Assembly: GCA_002706405.1 (NCBI GenBank)
Contig: PALN01000069.1
Coordinates: forward strand, 1-36,413
Direction: 5' to 3'
Source of the DNA: Rhodospirillaceae bacterium
GTDB taxonomy: Bacteria > Pseudomonadota > Alphaproteobacteria > Rhodospirillales > Casp-alpha2
DNA length: 36,413 bases
The first letter of the stretch is position 1. The number at the start of each line of letters is the position of its first letter. A model generated the notes under the pieces. That model was not told the origin of the DNA and did not search any database. It saw only the letters and a program-made list of their open reading frames with translations. The position numbers and the translations under genes are program-made. Shown piece after piece: positions 24,407 to 33,116 of this stretch.

Positions 24407-24420
24407 GCAGGGTAGAAAGC

Positions 24421-25158
24421 ATGGCGCGATATCGACTAAAACTGGAGTACGACGGGCGCGGTTTCGTCGGCTGGCAGCGCCAAGACAACGGATTGGGTGT
24501 GCAGGAAGCGGTGGAGGATGCGGTCCATGCCTTCACCGGTGAACACGCCCCGTTGTTCGCCGCCGGGCGCACGGATGCGGGCGTCCATGCCCTGGGCCAG
24601 GTCGCCCATGTCGACCTGCAAAAGGACTGGCCCGCCGATACGGTGCGCAATGCGCTGAATTTCCATCTCAAGGCCCATGCGATCAGCATTCTCAGCGCCG
24701 AGGCCGTGGACAAGGACTTTCACGCCCGGTTCTCTGCCGTTTCCCGCAGCTATCTGTACCGCGTGCTCAACCGCCGTTCGCCGCCGGCCCTGGACCAGGG
24801 TATGGTATGGTGGGTGCCGGTGCCGCTGGACGTCGACGCCATGGCGACGGCGGCCCGGGTGCTGATCGGCCATCACGATTTCACCAGCTTTCGCGCCACC
24901 CATTGCCAGGCCAATTCGCCGCTCAAGACCCTGGACGTCTTGGACGTGTCCCGGGCCGGCGAGGAAATCCATTTCCGTGTCCATGCCCGCTCGTTCCTGC
25001 ATCATCAGGTGCGCAACATGGTCGGCAGCCTGAAATGGGTGGGAGAAGGCCGCTGGACCGACCGTGACCTGAAAGCGGCGCTCGACGCCCGCGACCGCGC
25101 CGCCGGCGGGCCCACGGCACCGGCGGACGGCCTCTATCTGACCGACGTGGGGTACTGA
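24421..25158 (+). CDS. truA: tRNA pseudouridine(38-40) synthase TruA
   Basis: Converts uridines 38-40 in the anticodon arm of tRNAs to pseudouridine. The 245-residue protein has the family start [19 protein letters not shown] and the catalytic [13 protein letters not shown] with Asp52. Also present are [10 protein letters not shown] and the C-terminal [17 protein letters not shown] motif. ATG 24421 is chosen because it gives the standard N-terminus and follows a purine-rich GGGTAGAAAG. Followed after 63 bases by a small membrane protein gene. Confidence 0.96.
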   Translation: MARYRLKLEYDGRGFVGWQRQDNGLGVQEAVEDAVHAFTGEHAPLFAAGRTDAGVHALGQVAHVDLQKDWPADTVRNALNFHLKAHAISILSAEAVDKDFHARFSAVSRSYLYRVLNRRSPPALDQGMVWWVPVPLDVDAMATAARVLIGHHDFTSFRATHCQANSPLKTLDVLDVSRAGEEIHFRVHARSFLHHQVRNMVGSLKWVGEGRWTDRDLKAALDARDRAAGGPTAPADGLYLTDVGY

Positions 25159-25221
25159 CGGCCGGCCGGGAATTTGGCCCCGGCCATGGTGCAGGGCGGC
25201 CAATCGGCGTATATTCAACAA

Positions 25222-25551
25222 ATGGACAAGCAAATTCCCCTGTCCCTGAAGGCGTCGGAAGACGGCGCCGAGGGCGCGCAATCCGCCGATCCGGCGACCC
25301 GTGAACCTGCGCTGAAGGATCAGCCGGTGATCGGCTATCTCGCGGTGATCTGCGGGGTGTTCGCCATTTTCGCCTGGGGCATCGTGTTCGTGCCCATGGG
25401 CCTGGCCTTTTCCGTGGCCGCCCTGATCGCGGGGCAGGGGGCCTGGGGCTTCTCCGGCTTGGTGCTGTCGGTGATCGGGCTGATGACCTCGCCGACCTTG
25501 CTGGCCCTGTTGGGCATGGGGGCGGTCGCCGCGTTCTTCGGGATCGGCTGA
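25222..25551 (+). CDS. Small integral membrane protein of unknown function
   Basis: A 109-residue protein with a hydrophilic N-terminal third (about 1-32, Ala/Glu/Asp-rich) and three closely spaced hydrophobic segments (about 36-52, 56-73 and 79-105) rich in Gly and Ala. No recognised domain. ATG 25222 (MDKQIPLSL) is preferred over an in-frame ATG at 25174. It converges on dapE with 10 bases between the stops. Its function is unknown. Confidence 0.6.
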   Translation: MDKQIPLSLKASEDGAEGAQSADPATREPALKDQPVIGYLAVICGVFAIFAWGIVFVPMGLAFSVAALIAGQGAWGFSGLVLSVIGLMTSPTLLALLGMGAVAAFFGIG

Positions 25552-25561
25552 CGTTTCCGCC

Positions 25562-26734
25562 CTATTGGGCGAAATACCGCTTCAGAACCTCTTCATAGAT
25601 GCGGGCCAGATCACGGATTTCCGTGACCAGGGCGTTCTCGTTCATCTTATGCGCCGTTTCGTTGATCAGGCCGAACTCGACGACCGGGCAATGGTCCTTG
25701 ATGAACCGCGCGTCCGACGTGCCGCCGGTGGTGCTCAGTTCCGGATCCTGGCCGGTGACGGCCTTAACCGCCCCCGCGACCACGTCGCTCAGCAACCCCG
25801 GCGGGGTCAGGAAGGATTCCCCGGACACGGAAATGTCCAGGTCGTAGGACCCTTGCGTTTCGCCGGCCATGACGGCGGCGCAGCGCTCTTTGATCAGTTT
25901 CGTCAGGCTCGCACCCGAATGCATGTCGTTGAAGCGGATGTTGATGCGGGCGGTCGCCTGGGCCGGGATCAGGTTGGTCGTCGCGTTGCCGACATCGACG
26001 GTGGTGATTTCCAGGTTGGTCGCCGGGAAATGGTCGTTGCCGTGATCGAGCGGGTCGTCGTTCAGCGCCGACAGCATCTTCAGCAGCTTGGGCACCGGAT
26101 TGTCGGCCAGATGCGGATAGGCGACATGCCCCTGCGCCCCGGTCACGGTGATCGTGCAGTTGAGCGATCCGCGCCGGCCGATCTTCACCATGTCGCCCAG
26201 GACGTTCACGTTGGTCGGCTCGCCGACCAGGCAGGCGTCGATCTTTTCGCCCTGCGCCGCGAGCCAGCCCAGCATCTTGGGCGTGCCGTTGATCGCGGGG
26301 CCTTCCTCGTCGCCGGTAATCAGGAAACTGATGGAGCCTTTCGGGTATCCGTTCGATTTCAGAAAGGCGTCCGTTCCCGCGACCATGGCGGCGATGGCGC
26401 ATTTCATGTCCGCCGCCCCCCGGCCGTACAGCCGCCCGTCGCGGATTTCCGGCTGGAACGGGTCCGACGCCCAGCCCGCCGCATCGCCCGGCGGGACAAC
26501 GTCCGTATGGCCCGCGAAACAGAAATTGGGGCCCTCGGTGCCGAGCCGCGCATACAGATTGTCCACGTCCGGCGTGCCGTCCTGGGAAAAGGGCAGGCGA
26601 TGGCAGGTGAAGCCCAGGGCCTCCAGCCGCGCCTGCAGCAGGTCGAGCGCCCCGCCCTCCAACGGCGTAACGGAGGGGCAGCGGATCAGGGCTTCGGACA
26701 GGTCGATGACGTCGGTCGTGGTCATGGCGGTCAT
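25562..26734 (-). CDS. dapE: Succinyl-diaminopimelate desuccinylase
   Basis: Hydrolyses N-succinyl-LL-diaminopimelate to LL-diaminopimelate and succinate, in the succinylase branch of lysine and peptidoglycan synthesis. The 390-residue M20 family metallohydrolase has all ligands: [12 protein letters not shown] (His76, Asp78), GRGAADMKC (Asp109), [12 protein letters not shown] (Glu143, Glu144) and the C-terminal [11 protein letters not shown] (His). GGTSDARFI fits DapE rather than ArgE. It starts 7 bases after dapD ends, so translation of the two is likely coupled; a second ATG three codons in is possible. Confidence 0.96.
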   Translation of the reverse strand: MTAMTTTDVIDLSEALIRCPSVTPLEGGALDLLQARLEALGFTCHRLPFSQDGTPDVDNLYARLGTEGPNFCFAGHTDVVPPGDAAGWASDPFQPEIRDGRLYGRGAADMKCAIAAMVAGTDAFLKSNGYPKGSISFLITGDEEGPAINGTPKMLGWLAAQGEKIDACLVGEPTNVNVLGDMVKIGRRGSLNCTITVTGAQGHVAYPHLADNPVPKLLKMLSALNDDPLDHGNDHFPATNLEITTVDVGNATTNLIPAQATARINIRFNDMHSGASLTKLIKERCAAVMAGETQGSYDLDISVSGESFLTPPGLLSDVVAGAVKAVTGQDPELSTTGGTSDARFIKDHCPVVEFGLINETAHKMNENALVTEIRDLARIYEEVLKRYFAQ

Positions 26735-26741
26735 GGCGCGG

Positions 26742-27566
26742 TTAGTCGCGCAGCAGCTCGTTGATGGAGGTCTTGGAGCGGGTCTTCTCGTCCACGGTCT
26801 TGAGGATCACCGCGCAATAGAGCGACGGCTGGCCTTCCTTGCCCGGCAGCGAGCCCGGCACGACGACCGAATAGGGCGGCACGCGGCCGTAATGAACCTT
26901 ACCCGTTTCCCGTTCGACGATCTTGGTCGACTGGCCGATGAACACACCCATGGAAATGACCGAGCCTTCGCCGACGACGACGCCTTCGACCACTTCGGAG
27001 CGCGCCCCGACGAAGCAGTTGTCCTCGATGATCACGGGGCCGGCCTGCAGGGGCTCGAGCACGCCGCCGATCCCGGCACCGCCGGAAATGTGGCAATGCT
27101 TGCCGATCTGGGCGCAGGACCCGACCGTGGCCCAGGTATCGACCATGGTGCCTTCGTCCACATAGGCACCCAGGTTGACGAAGCTCGGCATCAGCACCAC
27201 GCCCGGCGCGATATAGGCGGAGCGGCGCACGATGCAGTTCGGCACGGCGCGGAAGCCGGCGGTTTTGAAATCGTCGGCGGACATGCCTTCGAACTTGCTG
27301 GGCACCTTGTCCCACCAGGTCGAGCCGCCGGGGCCGCCGGAAATCGGCGCCATGTCGTTGAGCCGGAAGGACAGCAGCACGGCCTTCTTCAGCCACTGGT
27401 GCACGGTCCATTCACCGCCGGTCTTTTCCGCGACGCGGGCCTGGCCCTTGTCCAGCAGGTCCAGCGTCGCCTCGATGGCGTCGCGGGTTTCCCCCGTGGT
27501 CGCGGGCGTAATGGCGTCGCGGCCGTCCCAGGCGGCGTCGATGGCGGCTTGCAGGTCTGTGGTCAT
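26742..27566 (-). CDS. dapD: Tetrahydrodipicolinate N-succinyltransferase
   Basis: Transfers succinyl from succinyl-CoA to tetrahydrodipicolinate, two steps before DapE. The 274-residue protein has an N-terminal helical domain and a left-handed beta-helix built from hexapeptide repeats (about 100-215), including [20 protein letters not shown] and [18 protein letters not shown] (each quoted in part). The C-terminal part ends with [16 protein letters not shown] 27566 gives the standard N-terminus ([13 protein letters not shown]). The following dapE is 7 bases downstream. Confidence 0.97.
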   Translation of the reverse strand: MTTDLQAAIDAAWDGRDAITPATTGETRDAIEATLDLLDKGQARVAEKTGGEWTVHQWLKKAVLLSFRLNDMAPISGGPGGSTWWDKVPSKFEGMSADDFKTAGFRAVPNCIVRRSAYIAPGVVLMPSFVNLGAYVDEGTMVDTWATVGSCAQIGKHCHISGGAGIGGVLEPLQAGPVIIEDNCFVGARSEVVEGVVVGEGSVISMGVFIGQSTKIVERETGKVHYGRVPPYSVVVPGSLPGKEGQPSLYCAVILKTVDEKTRSKTSINELLRD

Positions 27567-27671
27567 GGCGAAATCCCGGTTTCTCTGGATGAATTGGTCG
27601 AAAATGGCCCCGGAAGATGAAACAGGCCCCCCCACAAGTCAAGGCGGACCCGTCCGGGCGGGGCGGGTGGC

Positions 27672-28400
27672 TCACGCGTTGGCGGCGACGTCTTCCAGCC
27701 AGCCGACCAGATCGTCGACCACATGGTGGATATGGCCGCCGTCGGCGCCGTCGTTGGCCCAGGTCACGCCCGTGGTGCCCTCCGGGCGGACCCAGACGGT
27801 GGTCATGCCCAGGGCGAAGGCCGGGGCCAGGTTGCGGGCCATGTCCTCGACCATGACCGCGCGGGTCGGGTCGATGCCGTGGGCGTCCGCCATCTTGACG
27901 TAGACATGGGGGGCCGGTTTGGGCTCGTAGTCGGAGGCGACGATGTCGAACACGGCCTCGAAATGATGGCGCACGCCCAGTTTGTCCATGACCCGTTCTG
28001 CATGGGGCACGTCGCCGTTGGTGAAGATGATCTTGCGCCCGGGCAGCTTTTCCAGCGCCGCGTCCAGGCGCGGCGACGGGTCGACCGGATCGAGGTCGAT
28101 ATCGTGCACGGCGTTCATGAAGGCCACGGGATCGACGCCGTGCAGGGTCATCAGGCCGCGCATGGTCGTGCCGTGTTCGCGGAAATAGGTTTTCTGCAGG
28201 GCCCGCGCCTGTTCCAGCGGCAGGTCGAACAGCCCGGCCACATAGCGCGTGATGTTCCAATCGACCTGATCGAACAGGCGGCAGGACGCCGGGTAGAGCG
28301 TGTTGTCCAGGTCGAACACCCAGCAATCGGCGGCGGCCATGCTGTCGAGGGGCGGTTTTGACGCCGCCGGCGGGACGGTCGGGGTTTGGTCTTCACTCAT
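27672..28400 (-). CDS. Pyrimidine 5'-nucleotidase, HAD family
   Basis: A 242-residue HAD hydrolase of the SDT1/pyrimidine 5'-nucleotidase type. The nucleophile motif is FDLDNTLYP (Asp30, Asp32). Motif II is IIFTNGD, motif III the Lys in YEPKPAPHVYVKM, motif IV MVEDMARNL. The helical cap (about 40-110) is typical of this group, which dephosphorylates UMP/CMP and related compounds. A start at ATG 28400 has GAGG close by. It precedes dapD by 105 bases and is likely in the same transcription unit. It is divergent from the DUF2336 gene. Confidence 0.9.
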   Translation of the reverse strand: MSEDQTPTVPPAASKPPLDSMAAADCWVFDLDNTLYPASCRLFDQVDWNITRYVAGLFDLPLEQARALQKTYFREHGTTMRGLMTLHGVDPVAFMNAVHDIDLDPVDPSPRLDAALEKLPGRKIIFTNGDVPHAERVMDKLGVRHHFEAVFDIVASDYEPKPAPHVYVKMADAHGIDPTRAVMVEDMARNLAPAFALGMTTVWVRPEGTTGVTWANDGADGGHIHHVVDDLVGWLEDVAANA

Positions 28401-28543
28401 GCCTCTTTATAGGATACCGGCGGCCCGGACGTGCAATGGTCTTTTCGCGGCAGGTGTGTGACGCAGGCCGCTTGGCTATCGGCACCGGTCGGGTAATATT
28501 CCCCCCGACGGTCGGAAGACGGCCCGAGGAGGAGAACGCCTAA

Positions 28544-29836
28544 GTGTCCACCCAATACGGCAAGGAAGCGGAACTGGCCCGCAACGGCAAGCTGGAAGAG
28601 CGCCGCCGGCTGGCCGCTTCCATGACCACCAAGCCTGAAATTCTTTATTACATGGCCAAGGACGGCGATCCCGACGTGCGCAAGGCCCTGGCGGGCAACC
28701 CGGCGACGCCGACCCCGGCCGACGCCCTGTTGGCCGAGGATGCCGACCCGGAAGTGCGCGCCACCCTGGGCCAGAAGATATCCCAGATGATGCCGGAGCT
28801 GACGGACAAGCAGAAAACCAAGGTCCGGCGCTGGGCGACGGACACGTTGGAGGACATGTCGCGGGATCAGGCGCTCCGCGTGCGCCACGTGTTGGCGGAA
28901 ACGCTGAAGGAAATGACCTCGGCCCCGCCGGCGGTGATCCGCCAGTTGGCCCGCGACACGGATGCCATGGTCGCCAACCCGGTGATCGAGTTCTCGCCCG
29001 TGCTGACCGACAAGGATCTGGCGACCATCATCGCCGAGGGGGCGAATACCGCGCGCCTCAAGGCCGTGGCCCGGCGTAAGGCGGTGTCCGAGGCCGTGTC
29101 CGACGCGATCGTCGAAACCGGCGATGTGGAAGCGACGGCGGAACTGCTGAAAAACCCGGGGGCGCAGATTTCCGAAGGCACCCTGGACAAGATCGTCGAC
29201 CGTGCGGAAGACCATCCGGAACTGCACGAACCCCTGGTTGCCCGCCCGGGTCTGTCCGACAAGGCGGCCAAGCGGCTGGCCGAGTATGTCGCCGACAGCC
29301 TGTTGGATACCCTGCTGGCGCGCAAGGACATCTCGCCGGACCTGGCCGAACAGGTGCGCGCCGTGGTCATGGCGCGGCTGGCCGCCGGGGACGGGCCGTC
29401 GCCCGAGGCCATGGCCGCTGACCCCGGCGGGGCCAATGGCGCCGGCGCTGGGGCGTTGGAGCCGGAGCCCGACCGCCTGACCCGCGACGAGGCCCTGGAG
29501 CTGGCGCGCGACATGAACAAGAAAGGCCAGTTGACCGAAGGCGTGATTTACGACGCCATCGGGCGTAAGGACCGCAACATGGCGATCGCCGCGCTGGCCG
29601 TGCTGTCCGACACCAAGATGGCGGCGGTGGTCAAGGCTTTCGCCACCAATTCGGCCAAGGGCATCGTCGCCCTGGTGTGGGAAGCGGGCTGTTCGCCCAA
29701 GCTGGCGGTCGACCTGCAGCAGGGGCTCGGCAACGTCGCCCCGGTCGAAATCATCCGCCCGTCGTCCCGCGCCGCCTACGGCCTGTCGGAAGCGGAAATG
29801 TCCTGGCAGCTGGAATTCCTGCGCGACATGGCGTGA
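28544..29836 (+). CDS. DUF2336 domain-containing protein
   Basis: A 430-residue soluble alpha-helical repeat protein with the DUF2336 region, a family concentrated in Rhodospirillales and other alphaproteobacteria and of unknown function. HEAT-like helical pairs are visible in the N-terminal part (DGDPDVRKALAGNPATPTP, then DADPEVRATLGQKI), with further helix pairs to about 275. A Gly/Ala-rich linker (about 285-305) leads into a C-terminal helical region. The start is GTG 28544, supported by GGAGGAG 9 bases upstream. It converges on the sulfite dehydrogenase unit with only 4 bases between stops. Confidence 0.8.
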   Translation: MSTQYGKEAELARNGKLEERRRLAASMTTKPEILYYMAKDGDPDVRKALAGNPATPTPADALLAEDADPEVRATLGQKISQMMPELTDKQKTKVRRWATDTLEDMSRDQALRVRHVLAETLKEMTSAPPAVIRQLARDTDAMVANPVIEFSPVLTDKDLATIIAEGANTARLKAVARRKAVSEAVSDAIVETGDVEATAELLKNPGAQISEGTLDKIVDRAEDHPELHEPLVARPGLSDKAAKRLAEYVADSLLDTLLARKDISPDLAEQVRAVVMARLAAGDGPSPEAMAADPGGANGAGAGALEPEPDRLTRDEALELARDMNKKGQLTEGVIYDAIGRKDRNMAIAALAVLSDTKMAAVVKAFATNSAKGIVALVWEAGCSPKLAVDLQQGLGNVAPVEIIRPSSRAAYGLSEAEMSWQLEFLRDMA

Positions 29837-29840
29837 CCGC

Positions 29841-30200
29841 CTAGTCCCGCCCGTAATGCGTGGTCAGGTAGTCGAGCACCCGCTTGCGCTGGTCCGGTTC
29901 CAGCGGGTCCATTTCCTGTTCGGCGACCATCCATTTCAGAACTTCGTCCCAGGACTCCCGGTCAAGCCCCTGTTGCTTGACGATGGCCAGCGAATGGCAG
30001 GATTGGCAGACGTAGAAGACATCTTCCCGGCCGGGCCCTTCGGGCAGGCCTTGCCATTCGTCTTCGGTCTCCGCTGATGGCGCGGCGGCGACGGTGGTCG
30101 GTTGCGGGGCGGGTTCGGTGGCCGACGCGGGCGGGGAGAAGGCTCCCCACCCGGTCAGCACGACCGCGGTAAGCGCGGCGCGTAGGATCGTGATGTTCAT
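29841..30200 (-). CDS. sorB: Sulfite dehydrogenase cytochrome c subunit (SorB-like)
   Basis: A 119-residue periplasmic cytochrome c. A signal peptide (about 1-28, ending ASA) is followed by a Pro/Ala linker and a small haem domain with C65-Q-S-C68-H69; Met91 and Met97 are the candidates for the sixth ligand. It starts 3 bases after the stop of the molybdenum subunit gene. That arrangement matches SorAB-type sulfite dehydrogenases, in which the cytochrome takes electrons from the Moco subunit. The symbol follows from context; the protein is shorter than an average mono-haem subunit but complete. Confidence 0.8.
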   Translation of the reverse strand: MNITILRAALTAVVLTGWGAFSPPASATEPAPQPTTVAAAPSAETEDEWQGLPEGPGREDVFYVCQSCHSLAIVKQQGLDRESWDEVLKWMVAEQEMDPLEPDQRKRVLDYLTTHYGRD

Positions 30201-30203
30201 GCT

Positions 30204-31538
30204 TTAGGACGCGTAGACCGATACCCGGTGCATGGCATTATTGCAGTATCCCTTGGGATTCCAGGCAACGGCGAACGGCTGGCTGCGGCCCTTGTCGTCC
30301 ACGGCGCGGGCCCAGATTTCATAATAGCCTTCCTGCGGCAGATTGACGGTCTGGGTGAAGCGCTGCCAGGCGAAGGGATTGGCCGGATCGGCCAGATTGG
30401 TCTTGATCCAGGTCGCGCCGAAGTCGATGGAGACCTCGACCGAAGACACCTTGCCTTCACCGACCCAGGCATGGCCGCGCACCTGAACCGAGCGTTCGCC
30501 CTTCGGCAGCTTGACGCCCGTCTCCGGGAAGGTGATCAGCGATTTCACGGGCATCGCCTCGATGAACACCATCTTTTTCTTGTCGACCTTTTCGCCGGGG
30601 GCCACGGGATGCGGCGGCAGGCGGTAGGCGTCGCCGGTCATCTTGGGGCCGTCATGGACCACGTCGCGCAGTTCCATGCGGTTGAACCATTTGTGCGACA
30701 CCGACCCCGGCCATCCCGGAATGATCAGGCGCAGCGGCGCCCCGTTCATCGGGTGGATGGCCTCGCCGTTCATGGCCCAGGCGATCATGTTGTTTTCATC
30801 CATCGCCTTGGCGATGGGCACGCCGCGCGAGATCGGCAGCTTGCCTTCCTTGCCCGAGAGATGCGTGTCGGCGCCGAAGTGCGCCGTATAGATGGCTTCT
30901 TTCTTGACGCCCGCGGCCTTCAGCACGTCGATCAGGCGCACGCCCGTCCACTCGGCGCAGCCGACGGCGCCCAGGCTCCACTGGTTGCCCTTGGCCTTGG
31001 GATCGAAGAAGGCGCGGCCATTGCCGCCGCATTCAAGCCAGATCTTGCGGGTGACCGTCGGGAATTTGGCTTTCAGGTCGGCGATGGACAGCTTCAGCGG
31101 CGTATCGACGAAACCGTCGATGGTCAGGGTCCAGTTGTCCGGGCTCATGTCGTCGGGCAACAGGCCGTTGTTGCGGATGAAATGACGGGCGGTCGGCGTG
31201 ACGTCGTCGTCGAGCAGATGCGCCGGTGTTTCCGCGTTGACCGGCCGGTCGTTGAGGATGGTCAGGCCGTCCTTGCCGTCAATCTTCAGCGGCGTGGCGG
31301 CCAGGGCTTCGGGAATGAAGCCGGCCGGCATGTTGCGGTGGAACGGGATGGCGGCGCCGATCAGCGCCCCCATGGTCGCAAGGCCGGCCCCTTTCAGAAA
31401 GCCGCGGCGGTCGCCGTGCGCGACCCGGCCGAACACGATGTCGTCGGCTTTGTCCGGATCGTCCGCGTAAAGCTGGAAAAGGTCGGTTTCCGTCCCGCCG
31501 TCCTGCGGCAGGTCGTTCGGTGAATTGTCCTTTGGCAT
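30204..31538 (-). CDS. sorA: Sulfite oxidase-type molybdopterin oxidoreductase (SorA/SoxC-like)
   Basis: Oxidises sulfite to sulfate in the periplasm and passes electrons to the adjacent cytochrome. The 444-residue protein has a Tat signal (RRGFLKG at 44-50, unusually far from the N-terminus) and the sulfite oxidase Moco domain with the molybdenum ligand Cys170 in LECGGNGR. The domain continues through AEWTGVRL and PGWPGSVSHKW, and a Mo-co dimerisation domain (about 325-440) ends near GYCNNAMHRVSV. ATG 31538 has GGGGAAG 6 bases upstream. An ECF-type promoter lies 66-91 bases upstream. Sox-cluster SoxC is an alternative name, but no other sox genes are present. Confidence 0.87.
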   Translation of the reverse strand: MPKDNSPNDLPQDGGTETDLFQLYADDPDKADDIVFGRVAHGDRRGFLKGAGLATMGALIGAAIPFHRNMPAGFIPEALAATPLKIDGKDGLTILNDRPVNAETPAHLLDDDVTPTARHFIRNNGLLPDDMSPDNWTLTIDGFVDTPLKLSIADLKAKFPTVTRKIWLECGGNGRAFFDPKAKGNQWSLGAVGCAEWTGVRLIDVLKAAGVKKEAIYTAHFGADTHLSGKEGKLPISRGVPIAKAMDENNMIAWAMNGEAIHPMNGAPLRLIIPGWPGSVSHKWFNRMELRDVVHDGPKMTGDAYRLPPHPVAPGEKVDKKKMVFIEAMPVKSLITFPETGVKLPKGERSVQVRGHAWVGEGKVSSVEVSIDFGATWIKTNLADPANPFAWQRFTQTVNLPQEGYYEIWARAVDDKGRSQPFAVAWNPKGYCNNAMHRVSVYAS

Positions 31539-31603
31539 TGTGCTTCCCCAATCTGATTGGTTCGTTGCGGCCGGTTTTATGTGCTTCGGCCTCGACAGAA
31601 GGA

Positions 31604-31629
31604 AACGCACGGGCAGTGCCTATTATTCC
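31604..31629 (-). promoter_or_regulatory. Candidate ECF sigma-factor promoter ahead of sorA
   Basis: On the minus strand GGAATAA (31629-31623) and CGTT (31607-31604) are separated by 15 bases. The spacing and the GGAA/CGT boxes are typical of ECF promoters. Transcription would begin near 31597, giving a leader of about 60 bases. It lies in the gap between the anti-sigma gene and sorA. The link to the adjacent sigma factor is inference. Confidence 0.5.
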
Positions 31630-31687
31630 GGGACGGGGGATGTTTTTTTGCCTGGCCGCGGCGGGCCGGGGCGGCGGCGGGAACCGC

Positions 31688-32467
31688 TCAGGCGTTGCAG
31701 GGCGCGCTGCGGTCCCGGCTTTGCCGAAGGGCGGTCCGGGTCTCGGCATCGAACGGCGCATGGCGGCGGCTGCCGGCCTGCACGGTTTCCGCCAGCAGGG
31801 CGAACCGGCGGCTTTCCATGCCGTCGGACAGCAAGAGGTAATCGAGCCCGCCGACCTGCCAGCCGTAAGCTTCCTGACCTTCCCGGCGGAACGGCCGCAG
31901 TGCCGCGATCAGGCCGCCCTGGGAGGGAAACACCAAGAGGCTGACCTTGCAGCCCCGCGATCCCCGGTATCCGGTCAGCAGGGCCTGCGCGCCGTCCCCA
32001 AGGGGGCGGACCTCGGAATGGATCAGGGTCAGGCGGGAGGCGCTCAGGTCGGGCACATAGGCCTCGGCCAGCGCCCCGGCATGACGTGCGGGGACGAAAG
32101 GACGGGTCCTTTCCTGTTCGGCCGGCCAGGCGCGATGCGCCCGCCAGGCATCGGCCAGCCAGGCCGCCTGCGTGCCCGCAGTATCCATGCCCGACAGCAA
32201 CGCGGCGCCGCCCAGGAACAACAGGAACGCGGCGGCGGCGGCGGCCGCGGGGAGAGTGCGGCGGCGCCGCCGCGGCTGCGGTAAGGCGATGTCCGGCGTT
32301 TCCATGCTCTGCGTCACGACAAGGCGCAGACGGCTGAGGGCGGCGACCTCATGGGCCAGCGCCGGGTCGTCGGCCACGGCGCGTGCGACTTCGGCCGCCT
32401 CGGCGGCGTCCAGTTCGCCATCCACATAGGCGTTCAGAAGATCGAAGGTTATCGCTCGGTCGCGCAT
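31688..32467 (-). CDS. Transmembrane anti-sigma factor
   Basis: A 259-residue protein with an N-terminal anti-sigma domain (about 1-55, DLLNAYVDGELDAAEAAEVARA). A single membrane segment (about 71-92) is preceded by five arginines, so the N-terminus is cytoplasmic. A periplasmic C-terminal domain follows. The N-terminal domain lacks the H-x3-C-x2-C zinc motif, so it is not a ZAS-type regulator. It should hold the sigma factor encoded 49 bases upstream at the membrane. AAAGGA lies 5 bases ahead of ATG 32467. The periplasmic signal is unknown. Confidence 0.82.
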   Translation of the reverse strand: MRDRAITFDLLNAYVDGELDAAEAAEVARAVADDPALAHEVAALSRLRLVVTQSMETPDIALPQPRRRRRTLPAAAAAAAFLLFLGGAALLSGMDTAGTQAAWLADAWRAHRAWPAEQERTRPFVPARHAGALAEAYVPDLSASRLTLIHSEVRPLGDGAQALLTGYRGSRGCKVSLLVFPSQGGLIAALRPFRREGQEAYGWQVGGLDYLLLSDGMESRRFALLAETVQAGSRRHAPFDAETRTALRQSRDRSAPCNA

Positions 32468-32516
32468 CGCAGTCCTTTGTTCTTTCCTTGCTTTTCGTTG
32501 ATCAGGGGGGAGGGCG

Positions 32517-33044
32517 TCAATTGTTGTTCCGCTTCCGTTTGACCGGCAGTTCGTGGACGTTGCTGGCGCCGACGGCGTCAAGCAGGGCCCGCCGGGCCCG
32601 GCTGATGCGGCTCATGACCGTGCCGACGGGAATATCCAACAAGGCCGCTGCCTCGGCGTAGCTCAACCCCACGATGTCGATCAGGGCGATGATCTCGCGC
32701 TGCGGGCGCGGCAGTTTCGTCATCTCCATCTTCACGGTCAAGGCAGTGATGAAACGCTCGTCCCCCTGCCAAAATTCCGCGCCCGGCGGATTTTTCTCGC
32801 CTTCCGCCTCGGCATGGGCGTCGCGCGTGCGCCGCCGGCGAATCTGGTCGAAAAACGCGTTGCGCAGGATGCGGAACAGCCAGGCCCGAAAGGCGGCTTC
32901 GTCCGTCGGCACGTTGCGTGCGGACAGGGCGCGAAGTGCGCAGTCCTGCACCAGATCCTCCGCCTGATGGCGGTCACCGGCCAGGCTCAGCGCATAGCCG
33001 AACAGCCGGGGCAGGTAATTGGAAATGCGTGTCCGCGTCGCCAC
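32517..33044 (-). CDS. ECF-family RNA polymerase sigma factor
   Basis: A group 4 sigma factor of 175 residues. Region 2 covers about 8-75 (ISNYLPRLFGYALSLAG, AEDLVQD, AWLFRILRNAFFDQIRRRRT quoted in part), and region 4 covers about 110-160 (LPRPQREIIALIDIVGLSYAEAA, IPVGTVMSRISRAR). The frame is open to a TTG at 33062, but GTG 33044 is the better start: GGGAGGG lies 9 bases ahead. It follows argB closely on the same strand and precedes its anti-sigma gene. I saw no ECF-type box in the short argB-ECF gap, so self-activation would have to come from elsewhere. Confidence 0.9.
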   Translation of the reverse strand: MATRTRISNYLPRLFGYALSLAGDRHQAEDLVQDCALRALSARNVPTDEAAFRAWLFRILRNAFFDQIRRRRTRDAHAEAEGEKNPPGAEFWQGDERFITALTVKMEMTKLPRPQREIIALIDIVGLSYAEAAALLDIPVGTVMSRISRARRALLDAVGASNVHELPVKRKRNNN

Positions 33045-33116
33045 CGTCGCCGTCCCTCCCAAGAGGGGAAAGCATTGCGCAAAGCGGCGCGGGGGGCAAG
33101 GGGCCGGCAGGACGCC

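Noticed and set aside
30228-31523. 431-codon plus-strand frame opposite sorA, and a similar one at 32553-34040 opposite the sigma factor and argB
   Set aside because: Shadows of well-identified genes; composition and lack of motifs show no coding.
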